The notes beneath the pieces are model-generated. The model searched no databases, had not been told where the DNA came from, and worked only from the letters and a program-made list of their open reading frames with translations. Positions 1 through 10,225 of a stretch of 64,000 bases of DNA are shown piece after piece. The first letter of the stretch is position 1, and each line of letters begins with the position of its first letter. A program made the translations under genes and the position numbers. Origin of the DNA: Siphonodentalium dalli (Eukaryota > Mollusca > Scaphopoda > Gadilida > Siphonodentaliidae); NCBI GenBank assembly GCA_032622095.1, contig CP136064.1, forward strand, positions 149,485,819 through 149,549,818. Reading direction: 5' to 3'.

Positions 1-690
1 ATCCGGCCGGACCTGGTTTTCGAACTCGTTCTAGATACTGGTCAAGTGAACTCATATACCAAATATCTTTGAAATCCATTGAGATTTGTGGAAATGAGCC
101 CTGTGACGTCGTCTACCGTATTTGCTATTTGGTAAATTTGACAAAAATAATAAACCAAGTCCAATAACTCCGGTAAAAATATCCGGCTGGACCTGGCTTG
201 CGAGCTCTTCTAGGTATTGGTCAGGTGAACTCATATACCAAATATCTTTGAAATATCCGGCCGGACCTGTTTTGCGAACTCGTTCTAGATACTGGTCATG
301 TGAACTCATATACCAAAAATCTTTGAAATCTGTTGACATTTGAGCCCTGTGACGTCGTCCATTTGCACACAAAAGTCCAATATTAAAGTCCACTTAAAAT
401 ATCCGGCCGGACCTGGTTTGCGAACTCGTTCTAGATACTGGTCAAGTGAACTCATATACCAAATATGTTTGAAATCCATTGAGATTTGTGGAAATGAGCC
501 CTGTGACGTCGTCTACCGTATTTGCTATTTGGTAAATTTGACAAAAATAATAAACCAAGTCCAATAACTCCAGTAAAAATATCCGGCCGGACCTGGCTTG
601 CGAACTCATTCTAGGTAATGGTCAGGTGAACTCATATACCAAATATCTTTGAAATATCCGGCCGGACCTGTTTTGCGAACTCGTTGGGGG
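1..690. repeat. tandem array with a 400-bp higher-order repeat
   Basis: A shared core beginning ATCCGGCCGGACCTG recurs at 1, 181, 255, 401, 581 and 656. The spacings are 180, 74, 146, 180 and 75 bp, so the full period is about 400 bp and is built of three subunits (A 180, B 74, C 146). The last copy is cut at about 686, where unrelated G-rich sequence begins. The array also enters from the left edge of the window. Short open frames through it are repeat artefacts. Confidence 0.9.
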
Positions 691-714
691 GGAATTAATT
701 GTTTTTGGACCAAT

Positions 715-1340
715 ATTTGCATATTTTCCTATTTTTGGTCAAAAGTTTGGAATGAAATTGTCATCAGTTGGAAATTTTCCAACCTTAGGGGGGGTGACAG
801 GTTGGAAATTTCCAACACTTGGAAAGCTTGTGTCCTGGTCCCTCCCCCGTGGCCAGTCAAAAACTGCTAGTTAATTTAAGAAAACAATATTGTCATACAT
901 TTGGTCAGCATTGTCATTGGAATTGTCATCAGTTGGAAATTTTCCAACCTAAGTGGGGATGTCAGGTTTGAAATTTCCAACTCTAGGAAGGCTTGATGCT
1001 AGTCTAGATGGTAGGATTTTGCGATTTTCTTGTTCAGATTTCAAAATTTTCGCACACCGGGCCGAACCGTGGTCGGCCCGGTGTGTCATTGTCACCGTGG
1101 CCAATAAAAAACTGCCAAGTAGTTTAACAAAACAATATTTTACTACATTTGGTGACTTGGTCAAATTTGTGGACTGAAATGGTCATCAGTTGGAGAATTT
1201 TCCAACCTGAAAGGGAGTATTATGTTGGAAATTTCCAACACTATAGGAAAACTTCAGTTGAGGCCAGTCTAGATGCTATAGGATTTGCGATTTTCTTGTA
1301 TACTTTTCAAAATTTTCTCACACCGTAGCCGTGTGCATTT
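715..1340. repeat. diverged tandem repeat (three units)
   Basis: Three diverged units each carry the order TTGGTC, GTCATCAGTTGG, a self-complementary TTGGAAATTTCCAA block, TAGTCTAGATG, GCGATTTTCTTG and CAAAATTTTC. The GTCATCAGTTGG motif lies near 758, 925 and 1181. The inner TTGGAAATTTCCAA motifs are short palindromes. No coding signal is seen. Confidence 0.75.
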
Positions 1341-1533
1341 GTCTGGAGTTAGACCACTAGATGTTAGGATTTATGCAATTTTTCAGGTTAAAATATCTGA
1401 ATGTTTTCATACCGGGAATTTAGAAACATGGTTTATGAATATATAGGATATTAGGCCTGAGAGCACTGAGGTGCAAGGGGTGCAAATGGAATTATGCAAA
1501 ACTTGTGTTTGGTCCAAATCTGATTCAAGGGGA
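1341..1533. other. unassigned spacer
   Basis: Nothing recognisable is seen apart from a continuation of the preceding repeat's TAGGATTT..GCAATTTTTC wording up to about 1390. Confidence 0.4.
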
Positions 1534-1557
1534 GGGGGGGGGGGGGGGGGGGGGGGG
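1534..1557. repeat. 24-nt poly-G tract
   Basis: An uninterrupted run of 24 G, preceded by GGGGA. It is potentially G-quadruplex forming, and its length is likely to be uncertain in any assembly. Confidence 0.9.
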
Positions 1558-2569
1558 TGCAGTTGGAATTTCTCAAGGTGGACACCCCCCAACGGAGACC
1601 CTCTAGTCACATCCATGGCTGCTGGAGGCCATTTTTTCATAGAAAATCGTTGGCTCCCATCTAGAGGTGATCTTAAACATGCCTATAAAACTCCCCTTCC
1701 ATGATGGCAGCTGAAATGGCCACCAGAATTGGAAAATATGACATTATTTTTACTAATATCTTCTATATCAGTTTCTGCTGTTTGGAACTGGTTGAGAATT
1801 GTGACTTTATTTTGTATTTAGTTAACTCATCATTGGAGCAATGAAACATGCCATTCTTCCGATCCCCCAAAATTTTTATTTTACAGAACACAGTATAAAA
1901 TTTCACCAAAAATCACCATGGGGATTCTAGTCATATGTCAACAAGAAATGAGCAAAACTGTGTAATTTAAGTGAGGCATGCCATTACCTATGAATATTTA
2001 ACTCAATGGAACCAAAATTATTCCATTGGCTCAAAACGGTTACAAAAATATCGTAAATGGTAGATATTGCCCCGACATTCCCTGCAATCGCTTACAAGTT
2101 GTGATGATTAAAATTGGCTATTCTGCCATCTATACGTTGAATACTAAAAAAAATTGATGCATCTTGGTTAATTGTTACTAGAATTAGTAAATTTTCTCTC
2201 ACTAACTTAACATACAAATTGGCAATAATTAACTTTTCAGGTTTGGACAATTTTTTCAGTAAAATGGAACTATCTTTGGTTTGAAAGGTGTTTATTGTTT
2301 TTGATCTATCTTAACAAATTACTCAAGGTGGCTTGCAAAATGGCAACCAAATTTGGTAAACAATTAATTTTCACATATATCCAGAACATTATACTCTGCT
2401 GTTCCCAAAATTGTGACGCACTTGGTTATTACGCATGTTAGGTAATCAACTAACAACTAAATATTCTATCTGGTTGTCCCAGTTCCTTATGGGGCATGAC
2501 AATTTCATTTTAAAATTGCAGTATGGAATTTTGCCAAAAACCTCTTTTGGGATTCTGGCCATATTTTTT
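1558..2569. other. AT-rich non-coding stretch
   Basis: No conserved reading frame, splice-bounded exon or named repeat could be recognised. The short open frames here have no protein-like composition. Confidence 0.5.
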
Positions 2570-2780
2570 AACACTTTCAGTGCCAAGTCCAATTTTTGTG
2601 TCAACCCATATTTCCTTGATCATTTTTCAAATTTATTGATTATAATAATGTGATGCATTGATGGAAAGAGCTCTAAGAGCTCTTTCCATCAATGTATCAC
2701 ATTATTATAATCAATCAATTTGAAAAATGATCAAGGAAATATGGGTTGATACAAAAATCTGACTTGGCACTGAAATTGTT
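2570..2780. repeat. 211-bp near-perfect palindrome
   Basis: The left arm 2570-2674 and right arm 2676-2780 are reverse complements with only a few mismatches, around a single central A at 2675. The central 23 bp (GAAAGAGCTCT A AGAGCTCTTTC) pair perfectly. There is essentially no loop, so the sequence could extrude as a cruciform or fold as one long hairpin RNA. Confidence 0.9.
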
Positions 2781-2897
2781 AATTAAAGGAAATGGGCAGA
2801 ACTTTTAATCTGAACTGAGATGAACCCATAATCTATGGCTATTCTGGCCCATTAGACATATTGTGGACTTATTTCATTGAATAAAAACAACCAGTAA

Positions 2898-4875
2898 CAC
2901 ACCGACCATTCGAAAATGCGCATCTGTGTTGCCAACTGCGCTTCTACGACGATACAACCGCGCATCTTTATTTTTATGTTTCAATTTCTGGTTACGAAAA
3001 AGAGAAAAATACGGTTATAAATTAATTTTGACAGAATGGAATGGTTGGTATAGTAGCAGTTACATTCGTTCAACACCTCGATATTTGCCGGGTTGAATTC
3101 GATACAATTGTGTATGTTTCGTTAAAGCATTGAGTTAGAAATAAGCTGCAGAAACAGCCCGGGGTCCTAATTTTGGCACATATTTTTTCACAATGTATCG
3201 GTATTTAGCAACACGATTGAGTATTTTCTCGTCGATTTTTTCGGATTCCTTTTATAGTCAAATGTTTTTGCAATCACCTTGCGTTGAAATTTGTGTTCAT
3301 CCTGTAGCCAATGTCCATAAAATCAGTCGATTTCGGAAGTGGGTATATCGAAAAATATACAACAGTGCTTCTTTGTGACCAACAACCAACCATCTATGTT
3401 GCAGAATTCCCGTCTGATTATAATTAAAGTAAATATCGCATGTATATGTATCCGAATCGATGTCCAGAGGAGACTATTTCATTTCCTGAACGAGATGTAG
3501 TCAAATTCGTCTCGGCTCGTGCTCAACTGACGCATTCGACAAATTATGTTATTCAAATCAGCTGATAAACAAGTCCCATATGCAATTGAATGTTGTAGCA
3601 TGATATACTTGATAATGAGCTGGTTGTCCAGTGCAGATGGGCTCGCATGCATGGTTGTAGGAACGTTTTGTAAAGGACTCTGCTATCATTGAACATATTT
3701 TCTTAGTCAGATTTATTTGCGTGAGAGAATAAGCGTTTAACACGTCATATCAGCGTTATATTGGAAAACAATAGGTATGGCCTATGATTTATTTATACAC
3801 ATCACATATTATTCCTTAGTGACGCCCGTCAATCAACGGCTATACTGGTGATGGATACACACATCTGTTTAGTGCATCAAACATGTGCATCGTCTAAATT
3901 ATCGAAGCATACTATACATAGCGAATATTGTCATTAATAACCTCACGCATCTGAGATATTCCTTGGTGACGCCCACCAGCGATCACACGGATGCGATATA
4001 TGTAAATTTGTTTTCTTCATCCAAACGTGTACAATGTGGTATTCTAATTAGTCTATGCATGCATATTATTGGATTACCATAATAATCTCATGCATGTGAG
4101 ATATTGCTTAGTGACGACCATCATCGATCACACGGGTGCGATATATGTAACTTCGTTCTGCGTATCCATTTAATGTATAATTTGTTTCATAAATAGTCTG
4201 TATTACGAGTTATACCTTCAGCCCTCGAGAACACGAGTACTATGTCTACATTGTATATACAATTATACATCATTCGCATGTGATCATTATATCGTCATAT
4301 GTCTATATTTATACATTGAGTGCATGTGCTTGTGATTTGATCTTTTGATTTATGTACAATGCATTTGTAAATAACCATGTACAAACTATCTCTCTCCTCA
4401 AAAGGAGGCAATAAAGAATATATAAGTGTTTACAAATGCCCACGATATGGAATGGATTGCAGGTATTCTATAATTAAATACCGTGTTCACAGATTGACAG
4501 ACAATTACCTCTCGGGTCACTGTAGTTCATCAGAGTCAAAGGTAATGGGTCGCTGGTACTTTTCTTTGTTAATACCTGTTCCTCAATAATCTGTTGCACA
4601 TTTGGGGTGGTACCAGGTTGAGATTGCATGCTTTTCTGTAACTTTTGTGAGCCAATATCGTAATAAACATTGAATTTATTATCGAGGAGAAATTCCATAA
4701 CTGAAAGCAAAGAAAATTCTCTCACAAAGTCACTGAAATCGCTAAATTTCGAGTTGCGACCTTCGCGCAGAGTGAAGTACATAATTAAGGAACAGGTAAT
4801 AACTAAGAAATATACTCCCGGCGTTATATTTTCGAGTTTATAATGCTCCAGTCAAAACTTCAAAAATTTCCCATG
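2898..4875. repeat. left inverted arm of the 7.3-kb element
   Basis: It is the reverse complement of 8278-10225 over essentially its whole length, with scattered substitutions and indels. For example, a 15-bp block present near 4755-4770 is missing from the right arm. It contains minus-strand short frames that mirror those of the right arm. Confidence 0.85.
4474..4782 (-). CDS. hypothetical protein in the left inverted arm
   Basis: A frame of about 100 residues whose last 75 residues reappear in the right arm at 8430-8663 on the opposite strand (shared words include MEFLLDNKFNVYYDIGSQ and KKSTSDPLPLT). Both copies end at the same ICEHGI stop. The sequence just 5' of the shared block looks like an intron acceptor (TTTGCTTTCAG before TTATGG), so this may be a terminal exon rather than a whole gene. 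The upstream hydrophobic segment found in the right arm is interrupted here by a stop. No family is recognised. Arm-to-arm differences are few, as expected for recently duplicated arms, and do not by themselves prove protein function. Confidence 0.35.
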   Translation of the reverse strand: MYFTLREGRNSKFSDFSDFVREFSLLSVMEFLLDNKFNVYYDIGSQKLQKSMQSQPGTTPNVQQIIEEQVLTKKSTSDPLPLTLMNYSDPRGNCLSICEHGI

Positions 4876-5095
4876 TTTTGTACTGGTGGAATATGATTTA
4901 TATATACGGGTGTTAGTCAGAATAGAGATTCATGGCATGCTCTAAACCTTTTATGATCGATCAATAATAAGTATTTCAATGTCAAAAAGCATTACAAACT
5001 ATTATAAACAACCTGTAATTGGCATGTTACGCCCCATACCGTTATATAGTGATACCGGGACACATATAAGCGAGCACCATGCACACGCTGTATAT

Positions 5096-5272
5096 AAAGC
5101 ATGCTAGTATAGCTGTCTGTTAAAATTTCAGTCAACCCAAAGTCAATCACTCCACAAACAAGCTTGGTATATCGACATGACGACAAGTGCGGCCATATGG
5201 ATGTAACATAAGCGAGAACGTTGTATTTTAATCAACGCAACATAATGGACAATACTCTCTTATATATTTTCG
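5096..5272. repeat. direct repeat, copy 1 (inside outer transposon)
   Basis: A roughly 175-bp block that recurs at 5620-5801 in the same orientation. Shared words include TTTCAGTCAACCCAAAGTCAA, GCGGCCATATGGATGTAACAT and CATAATGGACAATACTCTC. It lies between the inverted arms in the unique core of the outer element. The second copy is where the inner transposon landed. Confidence 0.8.
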
Positions 5273-5619
5273 ATTTCATTTGCTCAGCAGGTAACATTTG
5301 TCATCAACACATAATCTTTTTCCACCAAAACCTAGCGTGAACCAAGCGGTATCATGACATCAATCTGTTTGATTGTGACATAGCCAGTGGTCGCTGTTCT
5401 GGATTTAATTGGTACATGTAAGTGCTATGATAATCTCGGTAATAATATTTTGTCTACGCTATACTTACATCTGCCACAGATTTCGCAGAAAAATAATCTT
5501 ACGATACAATTAATATATATATTATGGTTTTCATATTTTGTTAAACCACATATCGTCGTATTTTTTCTTATCTCAAGGCGAGATGATTCATATATATTAA
5601 ACTTTTTATTACCCACTGT

Positions 5620-5801
5620 GCATAAGCGTGCTAGCATTACTATCCGTTAACATTTCAGTCAACCCAAAGTCAATAACTTTTCACAAACAAACTTGTTATA
5701 TGGACATGGCGACAATTGCGGCCATATGGATGTAACATGTGCGAGAACATTGTATTTTAATCAGCGCAACATAATGGACAATACTCTCTTATATATTCAC
5801 T
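5620..5801. repeat. direct repeat, copy 2, abutting the inner transposon
   Basis: This is the second copy of the block at 5096-5272. Its right end runs into the duplicated target word ATTCA (5802-5806) of the inner element, so the inner transposon inserted at the edge of this repeat. Confidence 0.75.
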
Positions 5802-5806
5802 ATTCA

Positions 5807-7986
5807 CACTGGGGCTCAACGATTCCTCGAGGATCGGATCTAACAGATTTTTACTCCGGCCCCAATTTGATCGGTTCCGACCCCATTCCGACTTTTAAAT
5901 TTTCCAGAAGTTTTTAACCCGCAAAAGAAGAAGAAAATGACAGAAAGGTGAGTTATAACGTGTATACTTCAATGTATCTTGGTTCAGGATATGACACACC
6001 GACACAATCAATGACATTGACCCGAAACAAAGGTGTAAATGGTTGTTTGACTTCAAACTCGAGCACGTGCTTTTTTTGTATGCATTTCCCATTGATAATT
6101 TAATGTGCATCTCCCGACTTGTTATTAACCTTTGTATATGTCAAATCGCACAGAATGGGTTCTGAATGAATTTAGTATTTATCACATATCAAAATAAGCC
6201 CATAATTTTAGTTATTGACCCAGTAATTACGATGTATAAGAAATATGAAGAAAAATACTCCGACTCATCGGTGATTTGGTGGTTCGGATCAGGATCTAAC
6301 AGATTTCAAATATTCCGACCCTTACATGATCACCAGATACGTTCGCACTATGTTTACGACCCCAATGCCACAGTGCAGTATAATTGTGACTATACGCAAT
6401 AGCATACGTGATCTTATATAACCTGTTGTCAAAATTATCGGGAAAATGTGTGCATATATAGGCCAACATACCAATTGATATGTCATGAACATAAATATAG
6501 AAGTCAATTTGGGGGGTCCAACAAAAGCAATGACCAATTTTAATTAAAATTCTGCTCAACACGCATATGCCTGTATTTACTATAAATTGTTACATGTAAA
6601 CTGAATTATTTATAGATTTATACTTTCAGAATATATCCAGGCGTTACGGGATCTCTAATAACTTTCGAGGATTCCTTGATTTTGTTGGACTCGTCAGTGT
6701 CATTGGATGCGGCTGAACGTGAAGAAATTGAGACTGACATTTCTTCAAACCCGGTCCCGGTTGCTGCCTCTACCCCAGTTACCAAACAAAGTGGAATGCA
6801 CCAGTGTGGAATTTGTACCTATTCCACAAAATATAAGTCTAACTACACACGCCATTTAAAGCGTCACGAAGAACCATCCGAATCAGCGTGTGTATCAGGG
6901 ATTCTGAAGCGTCCGTAAATTTGTGCCACATGTGTTCCCGCACATTCAATACAACCACCGGCTTGCATCTGCATGTCCAGATGAAGCACGAGCCGGCAAC
7001 CACACAGAAGTATAAGTGCAATCAATGCGGAATAGCGATGTGCGGGAAGCAGGATTTGGACTCGCACCTAAATACACACGCCGGTCTTAAACCATACGAA
7101 TGTGACATCTGTCTATATTATTAGGTAAATGCAGTCTTATTTTGGGCATGTCTGCTACCCAACAGAAGATAGGCAAGTCTTCGTTAATCACCACCTATGA
7201 TAGCATGAATGGCATGCATATGTACAATGGTATCGTTAGATATCCTTAGATTATGTGGTTAATAGGCCAGCCACAAAAATGTCAGATCTTCCAAGTTATG
7301 AACACACTATCTTATATAAAGATAAATGTGATCAAAAACACAACTTATAGTGTCAGGTATTCTAGCGACCAGAAAATGGATTATTTGAAATGAAAACGGC
7401 AAGAATCTGACGCCCATGGCCAATGAGACATTTCAACAATTTCCAGAAAAAGAATTGACTAATGGGTGTTAGAGTCGGAGCCGATCAATTTCTACAGATT
7501 GGGGTAGGAATATATCAAAATTAGGGTCGGAGCCGATGTTGAACTTGTTTAAAACAAAAACTCACGACTAATTGAATTAATTTTTGTTTCAATATGCACT
7601 TGAACAGTAGTAACACGTTATGCATAGGACTTTATTACCATACATATTTATACCCATTCAACAATATGACTTGAACCTCGGTGCTATGTTTTTCCCCATC
7701 GATTTTGACTGATCTCAGCGTAATTAAGGCACATAAATGGCATAGATCTTTACCAGACGTCATATACAGGTTCTTCGGGTTACCACAATCGAATTTCACT
7801 AATTATATACCAGGCCAATAGGCAATATAGTCCTCATGCTTACCATTTTCAGAGATTTGTTGTCAATTTTCATACAAAAGCCGCCATTTTGGCATTAAAA
7901 TCTTGTTTGAGTCGGAATCGAAGTCCTGTTAGATCCGATTTTGAACCTGTTAGATCCGATCCTCGAGGAATCGTTGAGCCCCAGTG
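5807..7986. mobile_element. 2.2-kb TIR transposon nested in the outer element (5-bp TSD)
   Basis: Both ends read inward CACTGGGGCTCAACGATTCC and match for about 40 bp without a mismatch. They are flanked by identical 5-bp direct repeats ATTCA (5802-5806 and 7987-7991). The subterminal motif GGATCGGATCTAACAG recurs in degenerate form near 6290 and 7930. The core holds a zinc-finger exon and no recognisable transposase. CAC termini with a 5-bp duplication match the outer element, which suggests that both were moved by the same type of Transib/RAG-like enzyme. That step is inference. Confidence 0.85.
6630..7124 (+). pseudogene. C2H2 zinc-finger exon, frameshifted and truncated
   Basis: The exon appears to start after a good acceptor (TTTATACTTTCAG, ending at 6629). 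It encodes an acidic lead-in followed by C2H2 fingers: finger 1 CGIC...H-x3-H (about 6807-6870), finger 2 CHMC...H-x4-H (about 6925-6990), finger 3 CNQC...H-x3-H (about 7018-7080), and the start of a fourth, CDIC. A frameshift between 6880 and 6905 separates finger 1 from fingers 2-4. The frame ends TAT TAT TAG directly before a donor-like GTAAAT at 7125, so the fourth finger is cut. C2H2 arrays bind DNA or RNA; the target is unknown. The exon sits inside the 2.2-kb transposon, either as captured host sequence or as an accessory transposon gene. Confidence 0.7.
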
Positions 7987-8232
7987 ATTCATATATATAT
8001 GAAATTACTCTCGAATATGCATTATATGTAATATATAATATAGTTTTGTCGGAAAATACATATGACAACTGCTTCATAACATCCGGCCTTACGGTTGTGA
8101 TATACATATATATGCACTAGTAGTAGTGTATTTTAACCACTGTATGAGGAAATTGTTCATGTTGATTAATATAGTTGCATACAGAATTATTATTCTTGTC
8201 CTTTTTTTAATTAGTTGAACAGTGAGATATCG

Positions 8233-8663
8233 ATGGCATCAGAAGATTTTGTTCCATTAGCAGGGAATGCTGACCACCATGGGAAATTTTTGAAGTTTTT
8301 ACTTGAGCATTATAAACTCGAAAATATAACGCCGGGAATATATTTCTTAGTTATTATCTGTTCCTTAATTATGTACTTCAACTCGAAATTTAGCGATTTC
8401 AGTGACTTTGTGAGAGATTTTGCTTTGCGTTGCTTACAGTTATGGAATTTCTCCTCGATAATAAATTCAATGTTTATTACGATATTGGCTCACAAAAGTT
8501 ACAGAAAAGAATGCAATCTCAACCTACCACCCCAAATGTGCAACAGATTATTGATGAACAGGTATTAACAAAGAAAAGTACCAGCGACCCATTACCTTTG
8601 ACTCGGATGAACTACAGTAACCCGAGAGGAAATCGTCTGCCAATCTGTGAACACGGTATTTAA
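8233..8663 (+). CDS. hypothetical protein in the right inverted arm, frameshifted or spliced
   Basis: ATG at 8233 opens a frame with a hydrophobic, membrane-like segment (YFLVIICSLIMYF). It continues to 8568 in one frame, while the part conserved with the left arm (MEFLLDNKFNVYYDIGSQ onward) lies in another frame at 8437-8663. The junction has an acceptor-like TTGCTTACAG before TTATGG, so the two parts may be exons or may reflect a small indel relative to the left arm. The family is not recognised. A second copy lies on the opposite strand at 4474-4782, giving a divergent gene pair at the inner ends of the arms. Confidence 0.35.
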
Positions 8664-10225
8664 TTATAGAATACCTGCAATCCATTCCATATCGTGGGCA
8701 TTTGTAAACACTTATATATTCTTTATTGCCTCCTTTTGATGAGAGAGATAGTTTGTACATTGGTATTTACAAATACATTGTACATAAATTAAAAGATCAA
8801 ATCACAAGCACATGCACTCAATGTATAAATATAGACATATGACGATATAATGATCACATGCGTATGATGTATAATTGTATATACAATGTAGACATAGTAC
8901 TCGTGTTCTCGAGTGCAGAAGGTATAACTCGTAATATAGACTATTTATGAAACAAATTATACATTAAATGGATACGCAGAACGAAGTTACATATATCGCA
9001 TTCGTGTGATCGATGATGGTCGTCACTAAGCAATATCTCACATGCGTGAGATTATTATGGTAATCCAATAATATGCATGCATAGACTAATTAGAATACCA
9101 CATTATACACATGTTTGGATGCAGAAAACAAATTTACATATATCGCAAGCCGTGTGATCGCTGGTGGGTGTCACCAAGGAATATCTCACATGCGTGAGGT
9201 TATTAATGACAATATTCGCTATGTATAGTGTGCTTCGATAATTTAGACGATGCACATGTTTGATGCACTAAACAGATGTGTGTATCCATCATAAGTATAG
9301 CCGTTGATTGACGGCGTCACTAAGGAATAATATGTGATGTGTATAAATAAATCAGGCCCTACCTATTGTTTTCCAATATAACGTGTTATACACTTATTCT
9401 TTCACACAAATAAATCTGACTAAGAAAATCTGTTCAATGATAGCAGAGTCCTTTACAAAACGTTCCTACAACCATGCATGCGAGCCCATCTGCACTGGAC
9501 AACCAGCTCATTATCAAGTATATCAAGCTACAACATTCAATTGCATATGGGACTCGTTTATCAGCTGATTTGAATAACATAATTTGTCGAATGTGTCAGT
9601 TGAGCACGAGCCGAGACGAATTTGACTACATCTCGTTCAGGAAACGAAATAGTCTCCTCTGGACATCGATTCGGACACATATACACGCGATATTTACTTT
9701 AGTTATAATCAGATGGGAATTCGGCAACATAGATGGTTGGTTGTTGGTCACAAAGAAGCACTGTCGTATATTTTTCGATATACCCACTTCCGAAATCGAC
9801 TCATTTTATGGACATTGGCTACAGGATGAACCCGAATTTCAACACAAGGTGATTGCAAGAACATTTGACTAAAGGAATCCGAAAAAATCGACGAGAAAAT
9901 ACTCAATCGTGTTGCTAAATGCCGATACATTGTGAACAAATATGTGCCAAAATTAGGACCCCGGGCTGTTTCTGCAGCCTATTTCTACCTCAATGCTTTA
10001 ACGAAATATACACAATTGTATCAAATTCAACCCGGCAAATATCGAGGTGTTGAACGAATGCAACTGCTACTATACCAACCGTTCCATTCTGTTAAAATTG
10101 ATTTATAACCGTATTTTTCTCTTTTTCGTAACCAGAAATTGCAACATAAAAATAAAGATGCGCGGTTGTATCGTCGTAGAAGCGCGGTTGGCAACACAGA
10201 TGCGCGTTTTTGAATGGTCGGTGTG
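8278..10225. repeat. right inverted arm of the 7.3-kb element
   Basis: Reverse complement of 2898-4875. Arm identity is high but not perfect, indicating that the arms have diverged since insertion or were last homogenised some time ago. Confidence 0.85.
9474..9872 (+). CDS. hypothetical 132-residue frame in the right arm
   Basis: An open frame of 132 residues. The mirror copy in the left arm (minus strand, about 3250-3670) preserves the same protein wording (for example KKHC.IFFDIPTSEID) but has an in-frame stop. No domain is recognised. Codon-level conservation between arms may simply reflect recent common origin. Confidence 0.25.
   Translation: MHASPSALDNQLIIKYIKLQHSIAYGTRLSADLNNIICRMCQLSTSRDEFDYISFRKRNSLLWTSIRTHIHAIFTLVIIRWEFGNIDGWLLVTKKHCRIFFDIPTSEIDSFYGHWLQDEPEFQHKVIARTFD

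Larger units (their letters stand above)
2898..10225. mobile_element. 7.3-kb long-TIR DNA transposon (outer shell, 5-bp TSD)
   Basis: The ends are inverted copies reading inward CACACCGACCATTC. The base before the left end and the base after the right end each abut the same 5-bp word, AGTAA (2893-2897 and 10226-10230), which is a clean target-site duplication. The inverted arms are about 2 kb each (to 4875 and from 8278), far longer than usual DNA-transposon TIRs. No transposase is recognisable, so the copy is probably non-autonomous. A CAC start with a 5-bp duplication is the combination known for the Transib/RAG-like superfamily. CACTA-type elements also start CAC but make 2-3-bp duplications. 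The superfamily assignment is inference, while the element boundary is well supported. Confidence 0.85.

Noticed and set aside
1407-1704. Open frames with Gly- or Pro-runs across the poly-G tract at 1534-1557 (and the same at 63580-63881).
   Set aside because: They exist only because homopolymers lack stop codons; no domain or flanking coding signal.
2898-10225. Polinton/Maverick interpretation because of long TIRs.
   Set aside because: Polintons have 6-bp duplications, are 15-20 kb and encode PolB, integrase and capsid genes; none is present and the duplication is 5 bp.
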